A stretch of 64,000 nucleotides of DNA from Nematopogon swammerdamellus (lineage: Eukaryota > Arthropoda > Insecta > Lepidoptera > Adelidae). The stretch is from assembly GCA_946902875.1 (NCBI GenBank), contig OX336338.1, positions 13,135,971 through 13,199,970 on the forward strand, given 5' to 3'. This document shows positions 42,795-53,686 of this stretch, one piece after another. A model generated the notes under the pieces. It worked only from the letters and a program-made list of their open reading frames with translations, did no database searches and was not told where the DNA came from. The position numbers and the translations under genes were made by a program. Every line of letters starts with the position of its first letter. Positions within the stretch are counted from its first letter, which is position 1.

Positions 42795-43070
42795 TTAACT
42801 AAGGGCGAGTCCGAAGGGTGAGCTGCGTTCAGATAAACGATAAACCTTCTCAAATAAAGTAATTAACTAAGGGCGAAGCCGAAGGCCAAACCGCGGTCAG
42901 GTAAACGATGTTTTTTTTTTATGAAAGTAAGTGAAGATGGCGAGACCGAAAGCCGAGCTGCTGTTAGGTAAACGATAAACCTTTTCTCGCCCTCGGGCCT
43001 CACCCTTAATCATTTTCTTCGATATAATATAATATCGTTTACGCGTCCGCAGCTCGGCCTTCGACGTACG
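42795..43070 (+). repeat. Degenerate copy of the 70-bp satellite
   Basis: Three to four diverged units (AACTAAGGGCGA, CCGAAGGCCAAACCGCG, GATAAACCTT), the last in the opposite orientation (CGCAGCTCGGCCTTCG). Confidence 0.75.
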
Positions 43071-43171
43071 ACAAAAAAGCGACGACGAACAACCTCAGAC
43101 GTCCAAACAGACGAAAGGATAGCAGACAGACAGAAATAAAAAAAAAATAGACAAACAGACCGAGGCGTTGC

Positions 43172-43962
43172 TTTTTTACCCGACTATGCGAGGCCAAAAG
43201 GAGGGATATGATTTTGGCAGCATATTTATGTATGTATGTGAGTTCATTTGTTCAGGACCTGAGCTACATACATAACCAATTTTAACATAATTATGAAGTA
43301 CTGTTTGATTCGTCTAGATTAAATTCAAAATAGCAACTACCAGGAGCCATTATTATCACACTTTGAAAATATTTCCCCATTTTTGTTGCAAATTTTACCC
43401 CAGGAGCTCGAAATGGCGATTTCAAAAATATACTACATTTGATGGTTAAAAACTAAAAGGAATTAAATAAAGATTTTTTTTATAAAATTGGACTTTAAAA
43501 AAAATCAATGAAAAATGTATAAGCTAAAACATTAAGGAAACAAGGAGAGCTCAGTAGAAAATGCTGTAGTCGGGCTATCTGTCTATTCGAATCCAACTAC
43601 ATGCCCGAATACATTTTCTACTGATATTTCCTTCATTTTTTAGCAGTAAAATTTTATAGTTATAAATTTTTTTTAATCGTCTTTTCGACCTCTTGACAAT
43701 TATACCCCACTCGGTGGGGTTTGAAGAAAAACTATTTTCAAAGTTTGTCAAGGTGGCCGCGCCGTTTGGAATTTTCAATTTTTTTATGGTCTATTATATA
43801 GCACTTCCACAATTAAGACGAATCTAACGACACCTCATCCATCAAGCCTAAACGACTACAGCGCGTGCCATACAAATAGACATACAAACATACATACAAA
43901 CATGCACACATACACTCGAAGAAAATTGCCATTCTTTTTGTTTCGCATAGTCGGGTGAAAAA
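43172..43962. mobile_element. CCCGACT-family element bounded by TIRs
   Basis: TTTTTACCCGACTATGCGA at the left; TCGCATAGTCGGGTGAAAAA at the right, imperfect inverse copies. An internal palindrome (43552-43575 with 43603-43623, GTAGTCGGGC/GCCCGA) resembles 33829-33921. No coding capacity. Class unknown. Confidence 0.6.
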
Positions 43963-44085
43963 GCGGTAAGTGCGAGTCGAACTCGCGTGGAGAGAGTTCC
44001 ATGCCATTCCGTTTTTCGTGAGAACTTTCAGACTTAAGATTTTCGTTTAGGTTTTTGACGTGATGACGTCACGTCTTATAAATTC
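43963..44085 (+). repeat. GTTCCGTA-family 5' fragment
   Basis: AAGTGCGAGTCGAACTCGCG, GAGTTCCATGCCATTCCG and GTTTTTGACGTGATGACGTC; the last also near 47260. Confidence 0.65.
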
Positions 44086-44233
44086 ATGAACACCGGCTGC
44101 ACACACGAAAAAGTGTCACGTTCCATCTGAGCCTGTGTGTGCAAGCGAGAGCGCGTAACAAGCGATAGAGAGGCACAATCGGCCCAGGCGTCGGCTAGTA
44201 CCAGGGCAGCACAAATTGAAAGGAAAAGATTTC
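44086..44233. other. No feature seen
   Basis: Short, somewhat GC-rich spacer (GTGTGTGCAAGCGAGAGCGC). Confidence 0.4.
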
Positions 44234-44778
44234 AAAGGAGACGGGGATGTTTGGGCCCGATTGTAATAAAATTAGGTATGGTTAAAAAAAATGGTTATAT
44301 TTTTCTTTATCAAATTGTAAAATATCAACCCAATTCTTAAACTAGAAAACGAGAAATCTTAAAAAAAGTGTTAAAAAAACGATTACGATTAAAATAAATA
44401 TCTTTTAATGTAGATACATGATTTTAAACATTTAAAAATAAAAACGCTAGCGCCAAATGAATAACTCAATTAAAGTAATTAAATCCATTACAATTAACAT
44501 TTTACTATTTAAAAAAATTTTACATTCACAATAATAAAAGGGCGCTAGTATCCATATAATAATATAGTCTGTGATAAATAAAAGGAAATGATTTCTAAAG
44601 AAGAAGAGCTGTTATAGCTGTCAGTTGTATTTTCATTTCATAATATTTACAAAACATAAATAACTAGAATTCTGAAAAAGTTTCGATATTATATTGAATT
44701 AATTTATTATTTTGAAGCAAACAAGTCTGGTTGCTGCGCCTATGTTATGTCTATAATAGTTAACCTAACTTTGACTAA

Positions 44779-46718
44779 GGCCCACTTGCACCAACACGAG
44801 TTTAAAGTTAAGTAGCGAGTTGTGATAGTGTATAAGCTGGGCGTGGGTCAAATGAAAGGCTGAGTAGGATCATACAATTTAATGAACACAATATGACGAT
44901 GTCAAACACGGACCTCAAATTCCACCTTAACCTACCGACCTTACATCTAAACACGAAATCAAATCAAATAATCTTATCCTAAACACCTTAATACTAAACA
45001 CCAATCTTCCAATAATAATCTTACTCACTAACAATCTTACCCTATATACCTAATCTAATGGGCGCCAGACGCTCTTCGATGTCGGGTGAGTGCCTACCCG
45101 TAGTTTCCAAGCTAGCTCGTTACTATTCGTACTTTGGATCGGATTAGTACATTAAAGTTTTTATAACTCTACCGATATGACGGACTGGCGGGGCACGGCG
45201 GGCGGATCCGACGTCGCTACTAATCGCGCCCGCTCCTCCTCACTACACAGCACGCAATACCCACTTTAGACCAACTTGTCTCACATTAGTACAAAGAATA
45301 AATTTATCAAATTTTCAACACCCGGACTTGCCGCGCTCTGCGCGTGGGTCCTACGACTTACTCTCACGTTACTATTACACAATACACACAAATTATCAGT
45401 AATCTCGTTATGCCTAACATGGATCACTTTAGTACAAAAAATAAATTTATCAAATTTTCAACACCCGGACTTGCCGCGCTCTGCGCGTGGGTCCTACGAT
45501 TTACTTTCACGTTACCATTACACAATACACACTAGTTATCAGAAATCTCGTTATGCCCAACAGGGTTCACAGTAGTACAAATTGCTTTCGATAATATACA
45601 GTGGGACGGACTTGCTGCGCGCTGCGCCCGAATCCCGCAAGGTATTTGTACACAACTATTACATGACTATCACAAGAAATTTCTCAATGTCCAATATATC
45701 ACTCTTGATATACCTACGCCGTTCGCGGGCAAGGTCGGTACCGGCTCACGTTTATATTTCACTAACTACTACGCTATTACGCTGGAATAATTTCGGGAGA
45801 ACTGGTCTTATCGCACCCTAAACAATTCGTCTTTAGGACGAGGTGTGGCACTATTATCACCTACACTTCAAATCGGCACGGCTATCTACTCATTTCGAAA
45901 GTTCTAGAACCACGTGGCACGCGGGTTCCCGCGCTTCTTCGTCGGCTCGCGTGGCCGCGCGACGGCGGGTCCGACGCGCGAGGGTGGTACCGCACGTCTA
46001 TCCGGGCCCGTCCACCCGGCCACAGGACGTCGCTTGTGGGTTGCCGTACCGTACTCGAAGAGAGACTCGTATTACTCAGTTTCACTTAGCTGTGATGAAG
46101 TCTCGTCCGCCGGACCGCTAGGCAGTGCACCCGGAGTCTTTGTTCGCTGGCCGTCAGCAGAGAGGGCGTTCCGGAAGGCCTGTAATCACATCGGTGTTCC
46201 GTTATAACCTTCCGTCGCCCCTTTCGTGGGAGTGGGTTCGCTCCCGGCGACCGCGGCGAAATAAATAGTTCTGCCATTCGGCCACTCACCCTCTCTATTG
46301 CTCTCTGGATCTCTGGTAGTCCTGCGCGACGTTCGACTCAGCTTCACCACGTTCGCTCGATGGTACATTGGCTTATCACACTCGATTCAATATTTCTCGA
46401 CCTCGTTCGTTAATGGCGGTAAGATGTCTGCTGGTCGAACACGTTTCTTTCTGTAACCTACGCTCGCGGCGCTCTGCGACGCCTGTCGGTGGGCCGGAAC
46501 ACTACGTCGCTTACGTTCCTTGCTGCGTGTGCGCGGTTCGTAGTTGTCTGCGCTCTCTTCCGTCAGATGGCGCAGCGCTATTATTTCGGATGTGCTCATA
46601 TGCCCGTTACAGAGTTATGGATTTAAACGCGGTTCCCACAGTCAACGGGTGCTAGCTTAAACTGGTTTAGCGAGTTAAACTGGTTTATATATTAAATTTG
46701 TGTTGGTGCAAGTGGGCC
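44779..46718. mobile_element. PIF/Harbinger-like non-autonomous element, 1,940 bp
   Basis: GGCCCACTTGCACCAACAC at 44779 and its inverse GTGTTGGTGCAAGTGGGCC ending at 46718, flanked by TAA on both sides (44776-44778, 46719-46721). A 3-bp TWA duplication is the PIF/Harbinger signature. The interior is not transposase: it has a 143-bp tandem triplication and a CpG-rich right half (45860-46600) with overlapping open frames on both strands that show no domain. Confidence 0.7.
45280..45710 (+). repeat. 143-bp tandem repeat, about three units
   Basis: AGTACAAANAATAAATTTATC starts units at 45288 and 45431, a diverged one at 45574, spacing exactly 143 both times. Units share CCCGGACTTGCCGCGCTCTG; the third is clearly older. 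Confidence 0.9.
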
Positions 46719-46863
46719 TAAGTCTCTAAAAACTCTGCTCTCAGTTTGCCAAAATCTGCTGAATTTTTAGTGAAGGTTTAATAATATTCAGGCTATTAAT
46801 TGACACCATTTCATCTTTTTACAATCGGGCCCAAGATTGTATGAAAGCGTATCCGTCTCCTTT

Positions 46864-47200
46864 AGAATATTCATGAAACAAGGGTCCGAATATGTATCAC
46901 AATATCGATTCATGTATTTCGATTCAATACAACGACAGAGAACCAAATTATATTAGGTATTTAACACGTTTTAGTTCTAGGTTTTTTTTTGTTTGGAAGT
47001 CGGTTTCGTATTTTTTAAAACCGTTTTTATTTCATTCTTTTTAGTAATATTAAATAAAAAAGAATAATCGAAATCGAATAATCGAAATCGATTGAAGTGG
47101 TACAGAATGATACGCCATATGTGTCAAACTGCAAATTGCTGAAAAAGTCCACATCACAAAAGTTTTGCTGAAGGTAACCACACACTATAGTAATTATCCT
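46864..47200 (-). mobile_element. TE2 fragment, minus strand
   Basis: AGAATATTCATGAAACAAGG to GAAGGTAACCACACAC, collinear with 13818-14113. Confidence 0.75.
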
Positions 47201-47720
47201 CCTTTCAATTTTTCTGCCCTGGTACTTTAGAACCGTTCCCAGTAGTCTTACCACTTTATGACGTCATCACGGAAAACTATCGTCCGTAAACCGACTTTAC
47301 AGACAACCAATTTTTTTGGTAAACTATAAGAGAGGCCATATATTCCCAATTTTTTTTAGTTTTAGACTATTTTCATATCTTTTAAAGTACCTATGTGTTT
47401 TAAATTATAAAAATTATATATTTGTAGTTCTTATAACGAGCCCTTTCCATTGATGCTTCACATGATGTAATAGAAAAAACAATATTTTAATACTTGTCTT
47501 TAACTTTTTTAATGTGCCCCCCAAAATTTACCCCTAAAATCGAAATTCGTTAATTTGCTCTATACCTACGTCGTCTGTGATTGGGTCATCTAACTCTATG
47601 TAACAAATTTCTAAATGGTTCGTCCAAAATATTCGCAGAAAATAAGCTGTGACAGACAGACATACAGATGCGAGAGTAATTCTATAATTTTTCAGTTGTT
47701 TTCCACTTTTGAGGATAGAT
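47201..47720 (+). repeat. GTTCCGTA-family copy
   Basis: ATGACGTCATCACGGAAAAC, AAACTATAAGAGAGGCCATA, CCCCCAAAATTTACCCC, GACAGACAGACATACAGATG; collinear with 26580-26966. Confidence 0.65.
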
Positions 47721-47815
47721 CACTAAAAACTAAGGAAATAACAAGTAAAATTTATCAATAGCAGTAAACCCATAAGAGTAGTTTCAAGTATGTCATAGCT
47801 TCCCGATTGAAATGA

Positions 47816-47879
47816 AGAAATGAGCTTCGCGCGGCTTCATCTGACTGTTACACATTTCATAATTTCGGGAACCATAGCG

Positions 47880-47910
<31 letters not shown>

Positions 47911-48075
47911 GCCTCCTCCGCCGTCGCGTCGTCGTCGTTGTCATTTCGCGCTCCGAAACATTCGTCAAGGTCGTAACGCAATGGCAGCGCTTCCCGCTCG
48001 CTTCGCTTCGCCGCTATCTGCTTTGGCTTCGTCTTTCCGTTTCTTTCAGTCGGTTTCGTTCGTGAATGGAATGCG
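47816..48075. promoter_or_regulatory. GC-rich patch with (CCG)n
   Basis: (CCG)n at 47880-47935. Both strands are open; the minus strand would give a poly-Ala run flanked by acidic sequence, but it has no in-frame ATG before it. Could be a promoter-proximal exon; no direct support. Confidence 0.25.
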
Positions 48076-48104
48076 ACTTAGTGCGTTTCGCGCGTATGAA
48101 ATCA

Positions 48105-48255
48105 AAGTACCTGGGCGACCGAGCTTCGCTCGGCGTATACACCTATCCAGATAGACTTTAAAAAATAACATTATCTAAATACAAAATTTCATCCAAATCG
48201 TTAGAGCCGTTTCCGAGAAACCACTTATGTATATATATATAGGTATATATATACA
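48105..48255 (+). repeat. Unclassified repeat with (TA)n tail
   Basis: GGGCGACCGAGCTTCGCTCG, ATTTCATCCAAATCGTTAGA, then TATATATATATAGG. This looks like the 3' end of a retroelement; single copy here. Confidence 0.5.
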
Positions 48256-48984
48256 AGTTTAGCTCACTTAAAGTACCTAATAGGATATGTACTTAGTTAA
48301 TTTGTGTACCAATTTATAAAGATAATAATAGACGATAGACTATAAACACGCGTTTTATAGAATGGGTGTAAATTTTGAAAATATCATGGCTGTTCCTTGT
48401 AAAAATACTAGCAGTGTCTGGAATTATTTTCAGACAGAAAATGCTCAAACCAAATCTGCAAAATGTTATTTCTGTAAGATCACGATTTCATACAAATCAA
48501 CAATTTCAAATTTCAAATTCTTCTAAAACGAAAACATGTCATAGCTTTTAATAAGTTAGATTGTTTGCGTCAGTTGGTAGATACGGCTGAAAATCCACCA
48601 GTCTTGACCACAACTCACTCCGCCAGAGAATTTTCTCGATGTTCGAATCTGTAGCAGAGGGTTGGATGGAGGATGCAATGAACCATGCAGAAGAACCGTA
48701 TCTGAGGTATTAATACCCAGGTATTACAATAAAGTTTTGCAGACAAACTGACATCAACATACAGACACATGGAACTCCAGGGCCAATGAAGGTTACATAG
48801 CAGTAACGGTGCATTACATGACAAAAGTCCTGAAAACTTTACTTCTGGAATGCAACTCTATTCAGGGTTCCCATACAAGTGAAAACCTAGCTGGTGAAAT
48901 AAGAAGGTTTGCGAAAGATTAGGAAATTGAAAACAAGATAAACCTCGTCGTATAAGACAACGCTTCAAACATTAAAAAAGCTGT

Positions 48985-50425
48985 CAAGAGCGAGTCAGGC
49001 TCGCACAAATTATGGTTCCGAATTAAAACAAAAACATGTTTCTTTTTCAAAAATATTACATTGTCGAAAAAATCTGCAGTTTTCCTGTAATCTATGTGTT
49101 GTATTGTATTGTTTATTAAGCATTCATTAGACAGCATGACTGTACTCGAATTTGTTACAATTTGTTCTATCCGATTCGATTACACCCACGAAGAAGAACC
49201 GGTAAGAAACTTCGCAGGGCTTTTTTTTTATAGTAATTTTTACAAGCATTTAGTGACTATCCACATAATAACACCGCCTACAGTCGATTGAAAAAACAGC
49301 TTGAGAGCAAGATCAAAAACAAATTTTTGTTTTGTTTTTGAAGTTCTGACTGCAAGGACTTAATTAAGTGGATCAGGTGTAAAAAGCCTTTGTCAAATTT
49401 TTGATACGTCATTTGTATCAACTCAATAATGTTAGTAATAAGTATACATACTACAACGTAGTATTGTCAAATAATAAAAAATAATAAAAATATTAAGATA
49501 CTTGAAGTATCAAGTTGTCAATCGGTTAGTAAATAAATTTGGGTACAAATAGTACCTAGTCATGCGCTAACTAATTATGCAGTCAGAACCTCAGGATATT
49601 CCTGTCGGCGAATGCCTCTTTTACAGTATAGTAGGCTTTCTTTACAAGAATTGATTTTATATGTTTCTTAAACAAAGTATCATTTAGATTTTTTACCTCT
49701 TCTGGTATTTTATTATATTATTATACAATCTAACACTGTTGCAAACAAAACTTTTCGACATTTTAGATGACCTGTGCTTCGTAATTAGAACATTATTTTT
49801 ATGCCTTGTATCATGCTGGTGCATATCAGAGTGAAGCGTAGCATCCTGTATATGGCTTAATATCTACTAACCCTGTACGAAAGGCAAAATTTTTACATTA
49901 GAAACCTAGGAAAACAGGAAGGAACGGTAATTTTTGGCACATTTTAGCTACATATATCATTAAGACCACTGAACTTAAAATTGTAAAAAAATATTTTTTG
50001 AATCCTAGTTAGCTCTTTCAAATGATAGTATTTTTTTATACTCATATTATTCATAAAATGTACACAGTTTCATATATTTCGACTTAAATGTCGTCTTCAG
50101 TGAGCATTATAATATAATGTAAAATATTTTTTGACACGTGAGGTTGATATGGTAATAAATATTATTTTTTTTTTTTTTATAGTTACCCCACACGATATGT
50201 TAGGTAAATTTTCTTTATTGCTATCAATTTGGCCCCCCATATTATTGTAATATACATTTTTATCTAGTTTTTGACTTGAGCCATTTCTCTGCGCGTGGTC
50301 AAGATCTATCATTATGCCAAATTTCAAGTTTCTACGTTACTTAGTTTTCGAGAAAACCGGCTGTGATAGACGGGCGGACACCGGAGTGATCTTATAATGG
50401 TTCCGTTTTTCCTTTTAAGGTACCT
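48985..50425 (+). repeat. GTTCCGTA-family copy inside the hAT remnant
   Basis: From AAGAGCGAGTCAGGCTCGCA to CCGGCTGTGATAGACGGGCG and GGTTCCGTTTTTCCTTTTAA. Interrupted between TTTTCCTGTAATCTATG (49094) and TATGGCTTAATATCTACTAA (49849). Confidence 0.75.
49095..49848. mobile_element. Insertion inside the GTTCCGTA copy
   Basis: The 754 bp between the two halves is foreign to the family. 49135-49235 (CGAAGAAGAACCGGTAAGAA then T-run) resembles 56680-56755, so it contains a dispersed repeat. The rest is AT-rich. Termini and class not resolved. Confidence 0.55.
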
Positions 50426-50640
50426 ACCCATATGGTTGCTTGGCTCACACCTTAAATATCGTTGCCTTTAGCTTAGCTTTAAATTTATTCAGTGACACGA
50501 TTGAAAAATTGAAAACAATTTCAGGTACTTTAGGAAAAACTTAACTTCTAAAGAAAAACTAATCAAACACCATAACATGCAAAATAATGTCGTTCGACCA
50601 AAGGCTTAAAAACAGTCAACCGTTTTTTTAAATGCGAAAG

Positions 50641-51592
50641 TAGTCAATCCATAAAAATTCATATTTTATATTTTGTACAAATATATATTTTATACACCTG
50701 TACCTACCTATAATTTTGCGTATCTCTAAGGGTGGGTTTATTTTTTCTGGCTCTGCTGGCGTTGAAGTCGGGCTCCCATACAAAAGGTTTTTCATAAAAA
50801 ATCATCTCAACGACTTAATAGATTGAAATAAAAATTGTACACCTGCAGAGAATTTTATATCCCTAAAGTTTAGCTATTTCGACAGGCTCCACTCAGGTTA
50901 AGATGGGGTAAAAAATGTGAATTGTTTTCATAAAAATAATATCATCTCATCTACATGGCTTAAATATGTGGTATATGTACATATTTCAAAATATGCATTT
51001 CAATGAAATTTTATTTTCTAACTCAGGTTAGCCGATGGCTACCCGGTTTGACCCGCGTAAATCTAGGTCATTAATACGAATGTGAATTTATTTCGTTAGC
51101 AATAAAAACTTTCTCAACTTCATTCTTTAACTTCCCATTTCGAAAATATAAATACATACAAACACGTAGGAATAGACATTTCTCAAATGAGTAAATCAAC
51201 AAAAGACTTAACATGAAATCTTTAACAGGTAATTTGATGTACAAGTAAAAGTAAGTATACAGAAACACCCCAGTGATTTCCAAAGTTCACACGCAACTAT
51301 TATCGATTTTGGAAATGACGCGTGTTGGCTCGGGTGGGTAGGTACCTTTCCGCGGAGTTTTAAGACAGCGGGTCAATTTAGTACCACCCAAACTATACCA
51401 TACATCACATACGTACGTACCTAATATATAGTAAGTAAACATAGTAAGTATGTAATTAATCATTTCAAGTAAAATTATTTCATAGTGTTCCCGTAGTAGA
51501 GACATTACATCAAGAGAACCCGTTATTTCTGAAAGCCAATGACTGTCCAATCTAGAAATATCGCTTTTGATCGACGTTCTTCCTTATCCTTA
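50641..51592. other. Mostly unique AT-rich DNA
   Basis: Minus-strand frames at 51071-51283 and 51287-51550 have no support. Nothing else seen. Confidence 0.4.
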
Positions 51593-51814
51593 TCCTTCCT
51601 TCCTTACCTATAATAAAATCCAACGTCTGCTTTCTGTCTGTCTGTCTGTCCGCTTATAACTCGAGAACCACTGAACCGATTTTAATAAAACAAGATTCTA
51701 CGGATAGCTTGATTCTTCCCATCAACTATAGGCTACTTACCATCACGCTAAATAGCTTATGAGGTTAGCAGTGAAGTGAAATATGAGAGCGGGCGGTGCC
51801 GCGGGCACAGCTTG
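51593..51814 (+). mobile_element. Short Helitron-like element (TCCTTCC type)
   Basis: A|TCCTTCCTTCCTTACCTATA start, AACTCGAGAACCACTGAACC, CATCAACTATAGGCTACTTA, and a GCCGCGGGCACAGCTTG|T end (CTTG rather than CTAG). Near-identical to 58191-58412 and to a 3'-truncated minus copy at 53480-53686. Confidence 0.6.
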
Positions 51815-51944
51815 TTCATATATAAATCTCATTATTTATTTCATTCAATTCTATTTCATTCCACATTCACATTGCATGGCAATTTATTAATTTTATTCGA
51901 AATACATATATTAACTAGCTGAGCCCGCGGCTCTGCTCGCGTGA

Positions 51945-52625
51945 AATTCGTATTTCAAAGAAGACAGTAAGTAACTGAGGGCGAGGCCGAAGGTCGAGCT
52001 GCGTTCAGGAAGACTATAAACCTTCTCGAAGAAAGTAAGTAACTAAGGGCGAGGCCGAAGGCCGAGCTGCGTTCAGGAAGACGAAAAACATTATCTAAGA
52101 AAGTAAGTAATTAAGGGCGAGACCGAAGGCCGAGCTACATTCAGGAAGACCATAAACCTTCTCGAAGAAAGAAAGTAATTAAGGGCGAGGCCGAAGGCCG
52201 AGCTGCGTTCAGGAAGAGGATAAACTTTTTCGATGAAAGTAAGTAACAAAGAGCGAGGCTGAAGGCCGAGCTGCGTTTAGGAAGACTATAAACCTTCTCG
52301 AAGAAAGTAAGTAACTGAGGGCGAGGCCGAAGGCCGAGCTCCGTTTAGGAAGAGGATAAACCATGGGTCAGGCGGAAGGCCGAGCTGCGTTAAGGAAGAG
52401 GATTAACCTTCTTGATGAAAGTAAGTAACTATGGGCGAGGCCGAAGGCCGAGCTGTATTCTGGAAGACGATAAACCTTCTCGATTTCTCGATGAAAGTAA
52501 TGGCATTTAGATAAACGATAAAACTTCTTAAATAAAGTGAGTAACTAACGGGGCTTCAGGCTAAGCTGCATTCTGGAATACAATAAACCTCCACGAAGAA
52601 AGTAAGTAACTAAGGGCGAGGCCAC
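51945..52625 (+). repeat. Tandem array of the ~70-bp unit, forward only
   Basis: About nine units with AAGTAAGTAACTAAGGGCGA, GGCCGAAGGCCGAGCTGCGT and AGGAAGA..ATAAACCTTCTC. Same family as 10885-12375, but all in one orientation; the last units are degraded. Confidence 0.9.
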
Positions 52626-52631
52626 CCATCC

Positions 52632-52661
52632 CCCCTCCCCCCCCCCCCCCCCCCCCCCATT
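52632..52661 (+). repeat. Poly-C run
   Basis: CCCCCCTCCC followed by about 20 C in a row, directly after the truncated last satellite unit. Confidence 0.9.
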
Positions 52662-52738
52662 TATTTGTTTTGAGTAGCTATAATTATGATTTTCCTTTAA
52701 AAAAACCGATATTCCCATACAATCTTTAACACTCCTTT

Positions 52739-53175
52739 TCCGTTTCTCCCTCTCCCACTCCCTCTCCCTCTCCCTCTCCCTCTCCCTCTCCCTCTCCCTC
52801 TCCCTCTCCCTCTCCCTCTCCCTCTCCCTCTCCCTCTCCCTCTCCCTCTCCCTCTCCCTCTCCCTCTCCCTCTCCCTCTCCCTCTCCCTCTCCCTCTCCC
52901 TCTCCCTCTCCCTCTCCCTCTCCCTCTCCCTCTCCCTCTCCCTCTCCCTCTCCCTCTCCCTCTCCCTCTCCCTCTCCCTCTCCCTCTCCCTCTCCCTCTC
53001 CCTCTCCCTCTCCCTCTCCCTCTCCCTCCCCTCCCCCTCTCCCTCTCCCTCTCCCTCTCCCTCTCCCTCCCCCTCTCCCTCTCCCTCTCCCTCTCCCTCT
53101 CCCTCTCCCTCTCCCTCTCCCTCTCCCTCTCCCTCTCCCTCTCCCTATCCCTCTCCCTCTCCCTCTCCCTCCATC
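52739..53175 (+). repeat. (CTCCCT)n hexamer expansion, ~430 bp
   Basis: About 70 near-perfect hexamers with few interruptions (around 53025-53035, 53068 and 53147). The minus strand is pure purine (GGGAGA)n. The 206- and 211-codon minus frames (Gly-Arg, Gly-Glu or Arg-Glu dipeptides) are artefacts of the repeat. Confidence 0.95.
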
Positions 53176-53311
53176 TCCCTGCCCTATCATCGATACTTGG
53201 AGTAAATATGGCAACCCCAAAGATGGTAAACAGACAGACATACAGACATACATACAGACAGACAGAAAGCAGACGTTGGATTTTATTAAAGGTAAGGAAG
53301 AAAGGAAAGGA

Positions 53312-53479
53312 TAAGGATAAGGGGGATTCCATCGCTCTACCTCCACCTCCCCTCCCGCCCCTCCCTCACCCCCCTCCCTATATGCCTCTACTTACCTCCC
53401 CCTTCAGGATATTGTATTGTCATCGGTTCTTACTCGGGTGAATGATTCCGTGTCCGTTACATACAAATATTGCCAAGTA
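53312..53479 (+). other. Pyrimidine-rich flank
   Basis: 53335-53405 is C/T-rich (CCACCTCCCCTCCCGCCCC). No gene. Confidence 0.5.
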
Positions 53480-53686
53480 CTCTCATATTTCACTTCACTG
53501 CTACCCTCATAAGCCATTTAGCGTGATAGTAAGTAGCCTATAGTTGATGGGAAGAATCAAGCTATCCGTAGAATTTGGTTTTATTAAAATCGGTTCAGTG
53601 GTTCTCGAGTTATAAGCGGACAGACAGACAGACACTTAGACAGAAAGCAGACGTTGGATTTTATTATAGGTAAGGAAAAGGAAGGA
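53480..53686 (-). mobile_element. Helitron-like copy (TCCTTCC type), 3'-truncated
   Basis: Minus-strand start A|TCCTTCCTTTTCCTTACC at 53686; shares AACTATAGGCTACTTACTAT and the rest with 51593-51814, but lacks the GC-rich 3' block. Confidence 0.6.

Larger units (their letters stand above)
44234..46863. mobile_element. TIR element (GGAGACGG ends) hosting another
   Basis: AAAGGAGACGG at 44234-44244 and its inverse CCGTCTCCTTT at 46853-46863; a second inverted pair, TTGGGCCCGATTGTAA, lies just inside (44251-44266 and 46819-46834). Without the inner insertion the element would be about 690 bp. Interior is AT-rich and non-coding. Superfamily unknown. Confidence 0.6.
48386..50640 (+). pseudogene. 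hAT-superfamily transposase remnant in two pieces
   Basis: Piece 1 (48386-48984): ATG start, BED zinc-finger-like region (SVWNYFQTE, AKCYFCK, then after a frameshift LKRKHV), and further on KVLKTLLLECNS, GSHTSENLAGEIRRFA, NKINLVV and DNASNIKKAV, several in different frames. Piece 2 (50432-50640): GCLAHTLNIV, DTIEKLKTISG, then KEKLIKHHNMQNNVVRPK. This is the expected order in hAT transposases of the ZBED type (BED finger, RNase H fold block, C-x2-H Cys/His motif). Frameshifts and stops show it is dead. A 1.44-kb repeat separates the pieces. Confidence 0.75.
51915..53311 (-). mobile_element. Helitron-like element with satellite array and hexamer expansion
   Basis: On the minus strand the start is A|TCCTTTCCTTTCTTCC and CCTTTAATAAAATCCAACGT (right edge, 53311). 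The end is GCGAGCAGAGCCGCGGGCTC...AGCTAG|T (left edge, 51915). It contains, from left, a 70-bp array, poly-C, and a hexamer tract. The start is the TCCTTCC type while the array end is that of 10363-12419, so it may be a hybrid or two merged insertions. Confidence 0.5.

Noticed and set aside
44220..44233. TE2 sequence left of the 44234-46863 element, which would make that element an insertion in TE2
   Set aside because: GGAAAAGATTTCAAA matches TE2 for only about 15 bases and the sequence further left does not; chance is likely, although TE2 does begin directly at the right edge.
45843..46655. Frames of 60-97 codons in the Harbinger-like interior
   Set aside because: Overlapping, on both strands, GC-driven, no transposase or Myb-like motif.
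47793..48077. Poly-Ala coding exon on the minus strand
   Set aside because: The frame has no ATG before the poly-Ala run and the plus strand is open over the same (CCG)n patch.
52697..53346. Two minus-strand frames of 206-211 codons
   Set aside because: They translate the (GGGAGA)n hexamer into Gly-Arg, Gly-Glu or Arg-Glu dipeptides; composition artefact.
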